Positions 8,694-20,920 of a stretch of 64,000 nucleotides of DNA are shown here, piece after piece (positions within the stretch are counted from its first letter, which is position 1; the number at the start of each line of letters is the position of its first letter). The stretch is from Pseudomonas iridis (GTDB lineage Bacteria > Pseudomonadota > Gammaproteobacteria > Pseudomonadales > Pseudomonadaceae): assembly GCF_017980685.1 (NCBI RefSeq), contig NZ_JACXXO010000001.1, positions 682,001 to 746,000 on the forward strand. Reading direction: 5' to 3'. Made by a program: the position numbers and the translations under genes. The notes beneath the pieces were generated by a model that did not search any database, was not told the origin of the DNA, and saw nothing but the letters and a program-made list of their open reading frames with translations.

Positions 8694-9998
8694 TCAGATT
8701 TTTTCGCTTGTGACCTGCACGTACAACGTACGCCCGGCGCCGAGGCCCGCGATGATCGCCCCCGTGCCAATGATGCCGAAGATCCAGCCCACCGCATTCC
8801 AGCCGCCCGTCCAGTCATGCACTACGCCGACTGCAAACGGCCCCATCGACGCCAGCGTGTAGCCGAAACCCTGGGCCATGCTCGACAGGTTGGCTGCGAC
8901 ATGGGAGTCACGCGAACGCAGCACGATCAACGTCAGCGCCAGACTGAATGCACCGCCCTGCCCCAGACCGAGCAGAATCGCCCAGCCCCACAGGCCTTCG
9001 ATCGGCGCATACAGACAACCGAACAGACCGCCGAGGGTCAGCGCCATCACCACCACGATCGCCAGACGCTGATCCTTGCCACGAGTCGCCAGCCACGGCG
9101 CCGCGAGTGAACTGGCGAGCTGAACGATCACCGAACCGGACAGTACCAGGCCGGCCTGGGTCGGCGTCAGACCGCGCCCAATCAGGATCGACGGCAACCA
9201 GCCGAACACGATGTAGGCCAGCGACGATTGCAGGCCCATGTACAAGGTCACCTGCCACGCCAGCGGATCACGCAACAGTCCGCGCACGCGATAAGCAACA
9301 TTGTGCGCACCGTGTTTCTGGCCGACTTGTGGTAGCCAGAACACCGCAGCGACCAGCGCCGGAATCACCCAGAAACCCAGACCCACGGCCCAGCTGCTGC
9401 CGAAGTGTTCACTCAACGGTACGCTCGATCCCGCCGCCATCGCGGCACCGAGACACAGCGCCATGGTGTAAACGCCCGTCATGGCGCCGGCGTGTTTGGC
9501 GAAGTCGCGTTTGACGATGCCCGGCAGCAGCACGCCAATGATGCCGATACTGGCGCCGCCCAATACGCTGCCGGCAAACAGACCGATCTCACCGAAATTG
9601 CTGCGCAGGATAATCCCGCCTGCGAGGGTCAGGAGAATCCCCAACACCACTCGCTCGGCACCAAAACGCCGCGCCAGAATCGGCGCCAGCGGTGCAAACA
9701 GACCGAGGCACAGCACCGGCAACGTGGTCAGCAGACCCGCCTGAGCGGCAGACAGCCCGAGGCTTTTCGATACGTCGCTAAGCAGCGGCGCCAGGCTCGA
9801 CAGCGCCGGACGCAGGTTCAGCGCCACCAGAATCAAGCCCAGCAGCAACAGCCATGGCCGGCGCACCAGCGGATGGCTTTGCTGTACTTGTTCGTCATCA
9901 GCCTCGGCATCGATCAGCAGCTCTTCGAGCTCTGCCGTGCGTTTCGGGGCTGTGGATATCTCGTTGCGGGGCATGGATTTCTCGGTTTCAAGGTTCAT
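8694..9998 (-). CDS. MFS transporter, CynX/NimT (cyanate-type) family
   Basis: A 434-residue inner-membrane carrier. A charged cytoplasmic N-terminus of about 45 residues precedes roughly twelve transmembrane segments. LVALNLRPALSSLAPLL in the first helix is the CynX/NimT hallmark, and MTGVYTMALCLGAAMAAG marks helix 5. Substrate is unknown (relatives carry cyanate, nitroimidazoles or other small anions). The first ATG (9998) overlaps the 3' end of the GntR-type regulator gene by 11 bp; MPRNE at 9974 is an alternative start. The overlap suggests one operon, with the regulator controlling the carrier. Confidence 0.87.
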   Translation of the reverse strand: MNLETEKSMPRNEISTAPKRTAELEELLIDAEADDEQVQQSHPLVRRPWLLLLGLILVALNLRPALSSLAPLLSDVSKSLGLSAAQAGLLTTLPVLCLGLFAPLAPILARRFGAERVVLGILLTLAGGIILRSNFGEIGLFAGSVLGGASIGIIGVLLPGIVKRDFAKHAGAMTGVYTMALCLGAAMAAGSSVPLSEHFGSSWAVGLGFWVIPALVAAVFWLPQVGQKHGAHNVAYRVRGLLRDPLAWQVTLYMGLQSSLAYIVFGWLPSILIGRGLTPTQAGLVLSGSVIVQLASSLAAPWLATRGKDQRLAIVVVMALTLGGLFGCLYAPIEGLWGWAILLGLGQGGAFSLALTLIVLRSRDSHVAANLSSMAQGFGYTLASMGPFAVGVVHDWTGGWNAVGWIFGIIGTGAIIAGLGAGRTLYVQVTSEKI

Positions 9999-10647
9999 TG
10001 ATCAACTGCCTCGATAAGGCTTTGGCCCGTTCCGGGTCGCGTTGTTCGACGGCATCGAGCAACTCGATGTGCAGGTCGAACACTTCCTGACGGCGCGGAA
10101 CGATGTTCAGCGTCTGGCGCAATTGCGCGCCGACGATGCTGGAAAAATAGCGATACAGCTCGCTGAGCGTCGGGTTATGCGCGGCGTCGACCAAACGGCG
10201 GTGGAACACCAGATCGCAGGCGATGTAGGTGTCGAGATCGCCGTGGTAATGGCTGCCGCTTGTGCCGAGCGCTTCACGCAAGGCGACGAGGTCTTCATCG
10301 GTGCGGCGCAACGCCGCGAGGCCGATGGCCTCGACCTCAAGGATGTGCCGGGTTTCCCGCGCCTGTTCTAGCGAACAACGCGAGAGCGCCTTGAGGGTGT
10401 CCAGCGGATCAATCACCGCACGCAGATAACTACCGTCGCCCTGGCGAATTTCAATCAACCCGGAAAACGCCAACACGCGCATGGCTTCACGCACGGTGTT
10501 ACGGCTGATGCCCAGCTCGGCGCACAGCTCGGGTTCGGTGGGCAATCGCTCGCCGACCTGCCAGGTGCCGCTGTTGATGCGCTGACGCAATTGATCCAGG
10601 GCCTGATCGACCAAGGACCGCTTAACAAGAGGAGAAATGTCTGACAT
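9988..10647 (-). CDS. GntR-family (FadR subfamily) transcriptional regulator
   Basis: About 219 residues. The N-terminal winged helix shows ALDQLRQRINSGTWQVGERL, then PTEPELCAELGISRNTVREA, then LAFSGLIEIRQGDGSYL. The C-terminal helical FCD ligand domain contains the metal-binding His/Asp pattern (DLVFHRRLVDAAHNP). The start MSDISP (10647) has AAAGGG 8 nt upstream. A 21-bp palindrome starting 12 bp beyond the start codon is a likely autoregulatory operator. Ligand is unknown; FCD regulators usually sense organic or amino acids. Confidence 0.9.
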   Translation of the reverse strand: MSDISPLVKRSLVDQALDQLRQRINSGTWQVGERLPTEPELCAELGISRNTVREAMRVLAFSGLIEIRQGDGSYLRAVIDPLDTLKALSRCSLEQARETRHILEVEAIGLAALRRTDEDLVALREALGTSGSHYHGDLDTYIACDLVFHRRLVDAAHNPTLSELYRYFSSIVGAQLRQTLNIVPRRQEVFDLHIELLDAVEQRDPERAKALSRQLINEP

Positions 10648-10659
10648 AGGATTCGCCCT

Positions 10660-10680
10660 TTCATCCAATCATAGGATGAA
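10660..10680. promoter_or_regulatory. Palindromic operator of the GntR-type regulator
   Basis: TTCATCC-N7-GGATGAA is a perfect 7-bp inverted repeat just upstream of the regulator's ribosome-binding site. Position and symmetry fit an autoregulatory site. Confidence 0.6.
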
Positions 10681-10767
10681 TTTTCCGACATGTTAGTCAG
10701 ACCCGTGTAGGACGGCAACCACCTAGGGTCAATCGGAGGGAAATGAAGCGGGATTTTCGATTAGTCA

Positions 10768-10790
10768 AAATTACCCTTTAAGGGTAATTT
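10768..10790. promoter_or_regulatory. mqsRA operator palindrome
   Basis: AAATTACCC-TTTAA-GGGTAATTT is a perfect 23-bp palindrome, 24 bp before mqsR. MqsA is known to repress its own operon by binding palindromes upstream of mqsR. The half-site here differs from the E. coli AACCT/AGGTT form. Confidence 0.7.
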
Positions 10791-10813
10791 CAGGGACAGG
10801 GTTTTGGTTTCTT

Positions 10814-11125
10814 ATGGAGAAGAACACGCCCCATTACGACTTGGCGGTGATCAAGGCTGAGGTCCGGCGGCTTGGCAGACAAGCCTTCACCAAGACCGCG
10901 GAAAAAACCGGTCTGGATCTCGGTTTCAGTTTCACAGAGATGCGAGAGATCGTTTTCGAGTTGCAGAACAGGATGTTGTACAAATCGATGACCAGCTACG
11001 ACGATCATCGAGTCTGGCAAGACGTGTATCACATCAACTCAAAAGACCTGGAGATTTACATCAAGGTGACCTACCGCCCCGGTGGCGGCCCACCGATAAT
11101 CTCCTTCAAGGAGAAAAACCCATGA
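10814..11125 (+). CDS. mqsR: MqsR-type mRNA interferase toxin
   Basis: A 103-residue type II toxin of the RelE-like fold that cleaves mRNA at GCU-type sites in the E. coli homologue. Family landmarks are MEKNTPHYDL at the N-terminus, LYKSMTSYDDHRVWQDVY in the centre (YKSMT...DH..WQDVY is diagnostic), and ISFKEK near the C-terminus. Toxin before antitoxin is the typical mqsRA order. Its stop overlaps the mqsA start (ATGA). The ribosome-binding site is weak. A palindromic operator lies just upstream. Confidence 0.93.
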   Translation: MEKNTPHYDLAVIKAEVRRLGRQAFTKTAEKTGLDLGFSFTEMREIVFELQNRMLYKSMTSYDDHRVWQDVYHINSKDLEIYIKVTYRPGGGPPIISFKEKNP

Positions 11126-11613
11126 AAACCCGGCAATGTTTCAGCTGTGGTGCCCGTGAGGGAATGAGGCATTTTGAGGGGCGCGGCGAAACCCTGAGTG
11201 TCAAAGGCATGGAGCGCCGCGTGGATGATCTTTCTGGCTGGGAATGTCAGCAATGCGGGGAAGTCGAATGGGATGACGACACCGATAGTGCTGATCGCTA
11301 TACACAAGCAGGTGATGAGTTAGTTATCGCTGCCCGGCAAATGATCGGTGTCGAGATGAAGCGCATACGGCGCAAATTACACCTGACGCAAAAAGAGACG
11401 GTGCAACTGCTGTCAGGTGGAGGCCATAACGCATTTTCCAGGTACGAGCGCGGTGAAGTATTACCACCCAAGGCGCTGATGTTGCTGATGCGACTGTTGG
11501 ATCGTTACCCGTACTTGCTGACCGACGTGAAAACCCTGGGCGAAGGGGCAGACTTGCGCGGAGCGTTCAAATACACCGAGCACAAAGAACACGAAACCCT
11601 CACCGTATCCTGA
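11122..11613 (+). CDS. mqsA: MqsA-type antitoxin with zinc and HTH domains
   Basis: A 163-residue antitoxin. The N-terminal zinc domain has two CxxC pairs (CFSCGAREG and CQQCGEVEW). The C-terminal Xre-type helix-turn-helix (LTQKETVQLLSGGGHNAFSRY then ERGEVLPPKAL) binds the operator. It neutralises MqsR with the N-domain and represses transcription with the C-domain. It is about 30 residues longer than E. coli MqsA, mostly in the tail DVKTLGEGADLRGAFKYTE. Start is fixed by the 4-bp overlap with mqsR. Confidence 0.92.
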   Translation: MKTRQCFSCGAREGMRHFEGRGETLSVKGMERRVDDLSGWECQQCGEVEWDDDTDSADRYTQAGDELVIAARQMIGVEMKRIRRKLHLTQKETVQLLSGGGHNAFSRYERGEVLPPKALMLLMRLLDRYPYLLTDVKTLGEGADLRGAFKYTEHKEHETLTVS

Positions 11614-11624
11614 CCCCCAAAAAA

Positions 11625-11652
11625 CAAACCCGGCACAAGGCCGGGTTCGTTT
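11625..11652 (+). terminator. Terminator between mqsA and aapP
   Basis: The stem AACCCGGC/GCCGGGTT (11627-11634, 11640-11647) is followed by CGTTTT on the plus strand and by a T-rich stretch on the minus strand. It probably serves both converging operons. Confidence 0.8.
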
Positions 11653-11665
11653 TACACATCAGCCA

Positions 11666-12430
11666 TCAATGCAGAATCTGGCTCAGGAACAGCTTCGTCC
11701 GCTCATTCTGCGGATTATCGAAGAAGTCGTTCGGTGCCGCCTGCTCAACGATCTCGCCCTTGTCCATGAAAATCACGCGATTGGCCACGGTGCGGGCAAA
11801 GCCCATTTCGTGGGTTACGCAGAGCATGGTCATGCCGTCTTCGGCCAGACCGATCATGGTGTCGAGCACTTCTTTCACCATCTCAGGATCGAGCGCCGAA
11901 GTCGGTTCGTCGAACAGCATGATTTTCGGTTTCATGCACAGCGCGCGGGCGATTGCCACACGCTGTTGCTGACCGCCGGACAGTTGCCCCGGATACTTGT
12001 GCGCCTGCTCCGGAATGCGTACGCGCTCCAGGTAATGCATGGCGATTTCCTCGGCCTTGCGCTTGGGCATCTTGCGTACCCACATCGGCGCCAGGGTGCA
12101 GTTCTGCAAAATGGTCAGGTGCGGAAACAGGTTGAAATGCTGGAACACCATGCCGACTTCACGGCGGATCGCTTCGATCTGCTTGAGGTCGTTGGTCAGT
12201 TCCACGCCATCGACGACGATGCGGCCCTGCTGGTGTTCTTCCAGACGATTGAGGCAACGAATGGTGGTCGATTTGCCAGAACCCGACGGGCCGCACAGGA
12301 CGATACGCTCGCCCTGTTTGACGTTGAGGTTGATGTCTTTCAGCACGTGGAACTGGCCATACCACTTGTTGACGCCCTGCATCTGAATAATGCCTTCAGG
12401 GCTCACAGGCTTTTTGATTGCTTCACTCAT
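11666..12430 (-). CDS. aapP: Amino-acid ABC transporter ATPase AapP
   Basis: A 254-residue ATPase of a polar amino-acid uptake system. Walker A is GPSGSGKST, the signature is LSGGQQQR, Walker B is IMLFDEP, and the switch histidine is in VTHEMGF. The start MSEAIKK (12430) has AGGAG 7 nt upstream; upstream in-frame sequence lies inside aapM. It is the last gene of aapJQMP, 10 bp after aapM. It energises import of L-amino acids (Glu/Asp and others in relatives). Confidence 0.93.
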   Translation of the reverse strand: MSEAIKKPVSPEGIIQMQGVNKWYGQFHVLKDINLNVKQGERIVLCGPSGSGKSTTIRCLNRLEEHQQGRIVVDGVELTNDLKQIEAIRREVGMVFQHFNLFPHLTILQNCTLAPMWVRKMPKRKAEEIAMHYLERVRIPEQAHKYPGQLSGGQQQRVAIARALCMKPKIMLFDEPTSALDPEMVKEVLDTMIGLAEDGMTMLCVTHEMGFARTVANRVIFMDKGEIVEQAAPNDFFDNPQNERTKLFLSQILH

Positions 12431-12440
12431 TACAGAACTC

Positions 12441-13538
12441 CTAACGCTTGTGGCCAGTGTCGAGCTTGCGTTCCAGATGCATGGAATAGCGCGACATACC
12501 AAAACAGAAAATCCAGAACACCAGGGCGGCAAACACGTAGCCTTCGGTGGCCATGCCCAGCCATTTCGGATCGGCAGCGGCTTGCTTGACGCTGTTGAGC
12601 AGGTCAAAGAGGCCGATGATGATCACCAGACTGGTGTCCTTGAACAGCGCGATGAAGGTGTTGACGATGCCGGGGATCACCATTTTCAGGGCTTGGGGCA
12701 GAATCACCAGGCCCATCGAACGCCAGTAGCCCAGGCCCATTGCAGCCGCCGCTTCGTACTGACCTTTAGGGATCGCTTGCAGACCGCCGCGCACCACTTC
12801 AGCCACGTAGGCCGACTGGAACAGGATCACGCCGATCAGCGCCCGCAGCAACTTGTCGAAGTTCATGCCTTCGGGCAGGAACAGCGGCAGCATTACCGAA
12901 GACATGAACAGCACCGTGATCAACGGCACGCCGCGCCAGAACTCGATGAAGGTCACGCAGACCACTCGAATCGCCGGCATGTTCGAACGTCGACCCAGCG
13001 CCAGCACGATGCCAAGCGGCAAGGCGCCAGCGATACCTACGGTGGCGATCACCAGAGTCAGCATCAAGCCGCCCCACTGGCTGGTCGCGACGGTTTGCAG
13101 GCCGAATACGCCGCCGTGCAGCAGGCACCAGGCGACAATCGGATAGATCACCAGAAAGCTCAGCCCGTACACCGCTTTACGCGGGAAGCGCGAGATGAAC
13201 AGTGGCGCCACGCCGATCACTGCCAGCCACACGGTCAGGTCCACGCGCCAGCGCAGGCCGGTCGGGTAGTAGCCATACATGAACTGACCGAAGCGTTGCT
13301 GGATGAACACCCAGCAGGCGCCCTCCTTGGTGCAATCGGCCTGGGTGGTGCCGATCCAGTTGGCATCGATGATCGCCCACCCCAGAATCGGCGGAACGAT
13401 CAGGTAGATCAGGTAGAACGCGAACAGCGTCAGCAAGGTGTTGAGCCAGCTGGAGAACATGTTCGCGCGCATCCATGCCACTACGCCGATGCTACTGCTC
13501 GGAGGGGGCATGTCGGGTTTGAAAGTATGAGTACTCAT
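12441..13538 (-). CDS. aapM: Amino-acid ABC transporter permease AapM
   Basis: A 365-residue inner-membrane permease of the HisM/AapM type. A long N-terminal portion with extra transmembrane segments precedes the conserved permease core. The EAA loop is visible ([20 protein letters not shown], then MGLGYWRSM); this loop contacts AapP. C-terminal helices carry [14 protein letters not shown]. Its start is 10 bp after the aapQ stop, consistent with one transcript and a heteromeric AapQ-AapM channel. Confidence 0.93.
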   Translation of the reverse strand: MSTHTFKPDMPPPSSSIGVVAWMRANMFSSWLNTLLTLFAFYLIYLIVPPILGWAIIDANWIGTTQADCTKEGACWVFIQQRFGQFMYGYYPTGLRWRVDLTVWLAVIGVAPLFISRFPRKAVYGLSFLVIYPIVAWCLLHGGVFGLQTVATSQWGGLMLTLVIATVGIAGALPLGIVLALGRRSNMPAIRVVCVTFIEFWRGVPLITVLFMSSVMLPLFLPEGMNFDKLLRALIGVILFQSAYVAEVVRGGLQAIPKGQYEAAAAMGLGYWRSMGLVILPQALKMVIPGIVNTFIALFKDTSLVIIIGLFDLLNSVKQAAADPKWLGMATEGYVFAALVFWIFCFGMSRYSMHLERKLDTGHKR

Positions 13539-13548
13539 GCGCTTTTCC

Positions 13549-14730
13549 TTACCGCTCGATCAGCGCAATGCGCTTGTTGTACCAGTTCATCAGCAGGGAA
13601 ATGCTGATACTGATCGCCAGGTACACGCTCATGGTGATCGCAATCACTTCGATCGCCTGACCGGTCTGGTTCAGCACGGTGCCGGCGAACAGCGAAACCA
13701 TTTCCGGGTAACCGATACCGGCAGCCAGCGAGGAGTTCTTCGCCAGGTTCAGGTATTGGCTGGTCAGCGGCGGGATGATCACTCGCAGGGCCTGGGGAAT
13801 GATCACCTTGCGCAGGGTCGGGCCTTCACGCAAACCGAGCGAACGGGCCGCTTCGGTCTGGCCGTGGCTGACCGACTTGATCCCCGAACGCACGATTTCG
13901 GCGATGAACGCCGCGGTGTAAACGGTCAGGGCCAGGGTCAAGGCCAGCAGTTCCGGGATAAGCACCCAGCCGCCAACGAAGTTGAAGCCCTTGAGCTCGG
14001 GCATTTCCCAGTGCAGTGGAGCGCCGAAGATCAGCGCGCACAAACTCGGGATCACCAGCAGCATCGCCAGACCCACCCAGAACTTGTGGAACGGCTCACC
14101 GGTCGCTTCGAAGCGCTTGTTGGCCCAGCGGCACATCAGCACGATGCCGACGATGGCCACCACAATACTGATCACGAATGCCCAGAAACCGTCAGCTGCC
14201 AGCGCGGCCGGCATGTTCAGGCCACGGCTGCTGACAAAGAAAGTGTCGCCGAAGTTGTGGCTGTTACGCGGTCCCGGCATGGTCAGGAACACCGCGAAGT
14301 ACCAGAACAGGATTTGCAGCAGGGGCGGAATGTTGCGGAAGACTTCCACATACACGGTCGCCAGCTTGCTGATGATCCAGTTGGGCGAAAGACGCGCGAC
14401 ACCAATGATGAAGCCCAGCAGAGTCGCCAGGATCACGCCGATGATGGTCACCAGCAATGTATTGAGCAGACCGATCACAAACACGCGGGCATAGCTGTCC
14501 GCTTCGGTGTAGTCGATCAGGGTTTGAGCGATGCCGAACCCGGCACTGCGCTCCAGAAAGCTGAAGCCGGAGGTGATGCCCCGGTGTTCAAGGTTGGTTT
14601 GCGTGTTATCGAACAGGAACCAGCCCAGGGAGACGACGGCCACGATAGTGACAATCTGAAATACCCAGGCGCGCACTCGCGGATCGCTGAGGCTGAGCCT
14701 CTGCTTTGGTGCGCCGATTGAATTTTGCAT
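13549..14730 (-). CDS. aapQ: Amino-acid ABC transporter permease AapQ
   Basis: A 393-residue permease. It has an N-terminal cytoplasmic tail (QRLSLSDPRVRAW), about eight transmembrane segments with a large periplasmic insert, and the EAA motif in IVRSGIKSVSHGQTEAARSL. LNLAKNSSLAAGIGYPEMVS near the end is typical of this family. It is separated from aapJ by a strong stem-loop, as is common where a binding protein must be made in excess over the membrane parts. Confidence 0.93.
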   Translation of the reverse strand: MQNSIGAPKQRLSLSDPRVRAWVFQIVTIVAVVSLGWFLFDNTQTNLEHRGITSGFSFLERSAGFGIAQTLIDYTEADSYARVFVIGLLNTLLVTIIGVILATLLGFIIGVARLSPNWIISKLATVYVEVFRNIPPLLQILFWYFAVFLTMPGPRNSHNFGDTFFVSSRGLNMPAALAADGFWAFVISIVVAIVGIVLMCRWANKRFEATGEPFHKFWVGLAMLLVIPSLCALIFGAPLHWEMPELKGFNFVGGWVLIPELLALTLALTVYTAAFIAEIVRSGIKSVSHGQTEAARSLGLREGPTLRKVIIPQALRVIIPPLTSQYLNLAKNSSLAAGIGYPEMVSLFAGTVLNQTGQAIEVIAITMSVYLAISISISLLMNWYNKRIALIER

Positions 14731-14761
14731 GAAGTGCCCCGGAAAAAATGGAACAAGAACA

Positions 14762-14788
14762 TCACCCGGCGGTTGGCCCGCCGGGTGA
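14762..14788 (-). terminator. Intercistronic stem-loop aapJ-aapQ (attenuator-like)
   Basis: A perfect 11-bp GC-rich stem TCACCCGGCGG/CCGCCGGGTGA without a following U run. In the transcript it would protect the aapJ 3' end and reduce read-through into aapQMP. That role is inferred from position and from similar transporter operons. Confidence 0.6.
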
Positions 14789-14796
14789 TAGAACCA

Positions 14797-15828
14797 TTAG
14801 CGCACTGGTGGTGCGTACTGAATGCCGCCGTTGTTCCACAGGGCGTTCAGGCCACGGTCGATTTCCAGCGGAGTGTTCTTGCCGAGGTTTTTCTCGAACA
14901 CTTCACCGTAGTTGCCGACCTGCTTGACGATCTGCACGACCCAGTCCTTCGGCAGTTTCAGGTCTTTGCCGTATTCACCGTCAGCGCCGAGCATACGAGC
15001 GACGTCCGGATTCTTCGTGGACTTGGCTTCAGCTTCGACATTCTTCGAAGTGATGCCAGCCTCTTCAGCGTTGAGCATGGCGTAGCCAGTCCAGCGCACC
15101 ACGGCCAGCCACTCGTCGTCGCCGTTACGCACGACTGGACCCAGTGGTTCCTTGGAAATGGTTTCCGGCAGAACCACGTAGTCCTTCGGCGAAGCCAGTT
15201 TGCTGCGCTGGGCGAACAGCTGGGATTTGTCGGAAGTCAGCACGTCGCAACGACCGGATTCCAGCGACTTGGCGCTTTCATCGGAGGTGTCGAAGGTGAT
15301 TGGGGTGTACTTCAGACCGTTGCCGCGGAAGTAGTCGGAAACGTTGAGCTCGGTGGTAGTACCGGCCTGGATGCAGATGGTTGCGCCGTCCAGCTCTTTG
15401 GCACTTTTTACGCCCAGTTTGCTGTTTACCAGGAAGCCGATACCGTCGTAGTAGGTAATGAAGCCCGGGAATTTCAGGCCCATGCCCGCATCACGGGAGC
15501 TGGTCATGGTGGTGTTGCGCGACAGGATGTCGATCTCGCCGGACTGCAGCGCGGTGAAGCGCTCCTTGGCGTTCAACTGACTGAATTTGACCTTGGTTGC
15601 GTCGCCGAATACGGCAGCGGCTACTGCGCGGCAGAAGTCAGCGTCGATGCCGAGGATCTTGCCGGTAGCGTCCGGTACCGAGAAGCCCGGCAGACCGTCG
15701 CTCACACCACATTGCACGAAACCTTTCTTCTGCACGGCATCCAGGGTTGCACCCGCCTGAGCGAACCCGCTGACGCCGAGTACTGCTGCTGCAGTCACGA
15801 TCGCCAGAGTGGATTTCAACATCTTCAT
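14797..15828 (-). CDS. aapJ: Amino-acid ABC transporter periplasmic binding protein AapJ
   Basis: A 343-residue solute-binding protein. The signal peptide (LAIVTAAAVLGVSGFAQA, cleavage after AQA at about residue 25) precedes a family 3 binding domain with VQCGVSDGLPGFSVPD, LGIDADFCRAVAAAVFGD and GEIDILSRNTTMTSSRDAG. In P. putida and relatives AapJ delivers acidic and other polar L-amino acids. GGAGG precedes the ATG. The operon promoter appears to be sigma-54 dependent, about 320 bp upstream. Confidence 0.93.
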   Translation of the reverse strand: MKMLKSTLAIVTAAAVLGVSGFAQAGATLDAVQKKGFVQCGVSDGLPGFSVPDATGKILGIDADFCRAVAAAVFGDATKVKFSQLNAKERFTALQSGEIDILSRNTTMTSSRDAGMGLKFPGFITYYDGIGFLVNSKLGVKSAKELDGATICIQAGTTTELNVSDYFRGNGLKYTPITFDTSDESAKSLESGRCDVLTSDKSQLFAQRSKLASPKDYVVLPETISKEPLGPVVRNGDDEWLAVVRWTGYAMLNAEEAGITSKNVEAEAKSTKNPDVARMLGADGEYGKDLKLPKDWVVQIVKQVGNYGEVFEKNLGKNTPLEIDRGLNALWNNGGIQYAPPVR

Positions 15829-16144
15829 TCAAACCTCCAGTTTTGCTCTTGTTGTGTCGGAGCTTGAGTCCAGTCGCACCCTTTTGAGGCGGTGTTGACC
15901 CTAATTGGCTTTTTATTGGGTCAACCGACGTAAAGACCTTCGCTATGAGTGTTTCAGGAGAAAATCCACATCATGGACAACTCACTTCTCACCAATTGGC
16001 CGAACGGGCTGTAGCCCTTTCATATTCGCTAAGCCCATGGCGGCCATTGGCGAACATCCATTACCGGATTCTTTGCATCCCATCGTCAGGCGTTCACTGA
16101 TAGTGTTACCGCAAGACGCGAGATCGGTTGCACGCTTTAAGCCA

Positions 16145-16161
16145 TAGCAAAGCCCGTACCA
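16145..16161 (-). promoter_or_regulatory. aapJ: Candidate sigma-54 promoter for aapJQMP
   Basis: On the minus strand TGGTACGGGCTTTGCTA matches the -24/-12 pattern TGGYACG-N4-TTGCW exactly. It points toward aapJ and would give a leader of about 300 nt. The rest of the 15829-16296 gap (468 bp) shows no gene. Regulation of acidic amino-acid uptake by the sigma-54 system AauRS in pseudomonads is established; its use here is inference. Confidence 0.6.
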
Positions 16162-16269
16162 CACCGGCCGCTGAAGCACATAAGCGACAGGTCAATAGCA
16201 AAACTTGTACCCTTGCGACATCTTCTTAACGGATCAACCGGGCGCGCACTTCAATCACGCACTCAATGA

Positions 16270-16953
<684 letters not shown>

Positions 16954-17049
16954 TTCTGCGCACAACGTCTGCCCTTTGATCATCACACTACGCCGCGCCC
17001 GTTTCTTGCATTACACTGGCCGGCGTACATTCCTTAACCAATTGATGAG

Positions 17050-18528
<1,479 letters not shown>

Positions 18529-18544
18529 GTGACACGATAGAAAA

Positions 18545-18578
18545 GAAGCGCAGCCGGCAACGGACTGCGCTTTTTTTG
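18545..18578 (+). terminator. Terminator of rhlB
   Basis: The stem AGCGCAG-CCG/CGG-CTGCGCT with loop GCAA and one bulged A is followed by TTTTTTT. It lies 17 bp after the stop. Confidence 0.9.
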
Positions 18579-18668
18579 TGCCCGGCTTTTTTTCCGGAGG
18601 ATCTTGCCCGACAAAACTAAAAGTCCATAATAGACAAATAAGTTTATATTTCGCATCCGGAGCCTGAC

Positions 18669-19613
18669 ATGTCCAGTACGCCCTACGTGATCGACCAAAC
18701 CCAGGCCCGTGAGCTGCTGGCCCGCATTGATGTGCCGCAGACATTGCGCAAACTGTTCCGCGATCTCGCCGCCGGTAACGCGGTACAACCGGCGCAGCAA
18801 CTGGTGGAATTCCCGCAGGGCGCTGGTGACTTCATCAATTATCTGGGTGTGCTGGCCGAAGACGGTGTGTACGGCGTGAAGACCTCGCCGTACATCGTCC
18901 GCGAGCAAGGCCCGTTGGTGACCGCGTGGACCTTGTTGATGTCGATGCAGACCGGCCAACCCTTGCTGCTGTGCGATGCCGGCGAACTCACCACAGCCCG
19001 TACGGCTGCGACCACCGCAGTGGCCGTCGATGCCCTCGCTCCGCTGGATGCGCGGCGACTGGCGATCATCGGCAGCGGCAAAGTCGCACAGGCGCATCTG
19101 CATTACGTGAAGTCTTTACGCGACTGGCAAAGCATCAGTGTGTATTCGCCGAGCCTGCAGGAGGATCCTGAAACCCAGGCGCTGCTCACAGCCGCAGCTC
19201 CCGGCCTGACGATTGCAACCCGTCTTGAAGCCGCCCTCGCCGATGCCGATGTGATCATGCTCTGCACTTCGTCCGCGGGGCCGGTGATCGACCCGGCGGC
19301 ACTGAGCAAACCCGCGTTGATCACCTCGATCAGCACTAACGCTCCCCGCGCCCATGAAGTGCCGCCGCAAAGCCTCAACGACATGCAGGTGTTCTGCGAC
19401 TACCGTCTGACCACGCCGGGCTCGGCGGGCGAAATGCTGATTGCTGTTGAGCAACATGGCTGGAGCACGGACTCGATCATGGGTGACCTCGCCGATCTGC
19501 TCAGTGAAAAAGTGCAACGCCCGGATTACCACCGTCACGTGTTTTTCCGCTCGATCGGGCTGGGCCTGGAAGACATCGCCCTGGCAAATGCGATTTATCA
19601 CCTGAAGCACTGA
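18669..19613 (+). CDS. dauB: DauB, ornithine-cyclodeaminase-fold NAD(P)H-dependent dehydrogenase
   Basis: A 314-residue member of the ornithine cyclodeaminase/mu-crystallin family. It has a Rossmann motif at RRLAIIGSGKVAQAHL and the family core GVKTSPY, CDAGELTTARTAATTAVAV and TSISTNAPRAHEVP. In P. aeruginosa DauB reduces the iminoarginine or 2-ketoarginine made by DauA to L-arginine, completing D-to-L conversion. The adjacent dauA and dauR support the name. ATG 18669 has CGGAG upstream. A REP palindrome lies between dauB and dauA. Confidence 0.9.
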   Translation: MSSTPYVIDQTQARELLARIDVPQTLRKLFRDLAAGNAVQPAQQLVEFPQGAGDFINYLGVLAEDGVYGVKTSPYIVREQGPLVTAWTLLMSMQTGQPLLLCDAGELTTARTAATTAVAVDALAPLDARRLAIIGSGKVAQAHLHYVKSLRDWQSISVYSPSLQEDPETQALLTAAAPGLTIATRLEAALADADVIMLCTSSAGPVIDPAALSKPALITSISTNAPRAHEVPPQSLNDMQVFCDYRLTTPGSAGEMLIAVEQHGWSTDSIMGDLADLLSEKVQRPDYHRHVFFRSIGLGLEDIALANAIYHLKH

Positions 19614-20828
<1,215 letters not shown>

Positions 20829-20920
20829 TCCGCGCTGCGGATGACGCGCCCAACCGATTGCGGCAAACTCGCAGCGCCCCTGTTCATGTGGGCGCTGACG
20901 CTGCCTGGAGCTCCACTGTC

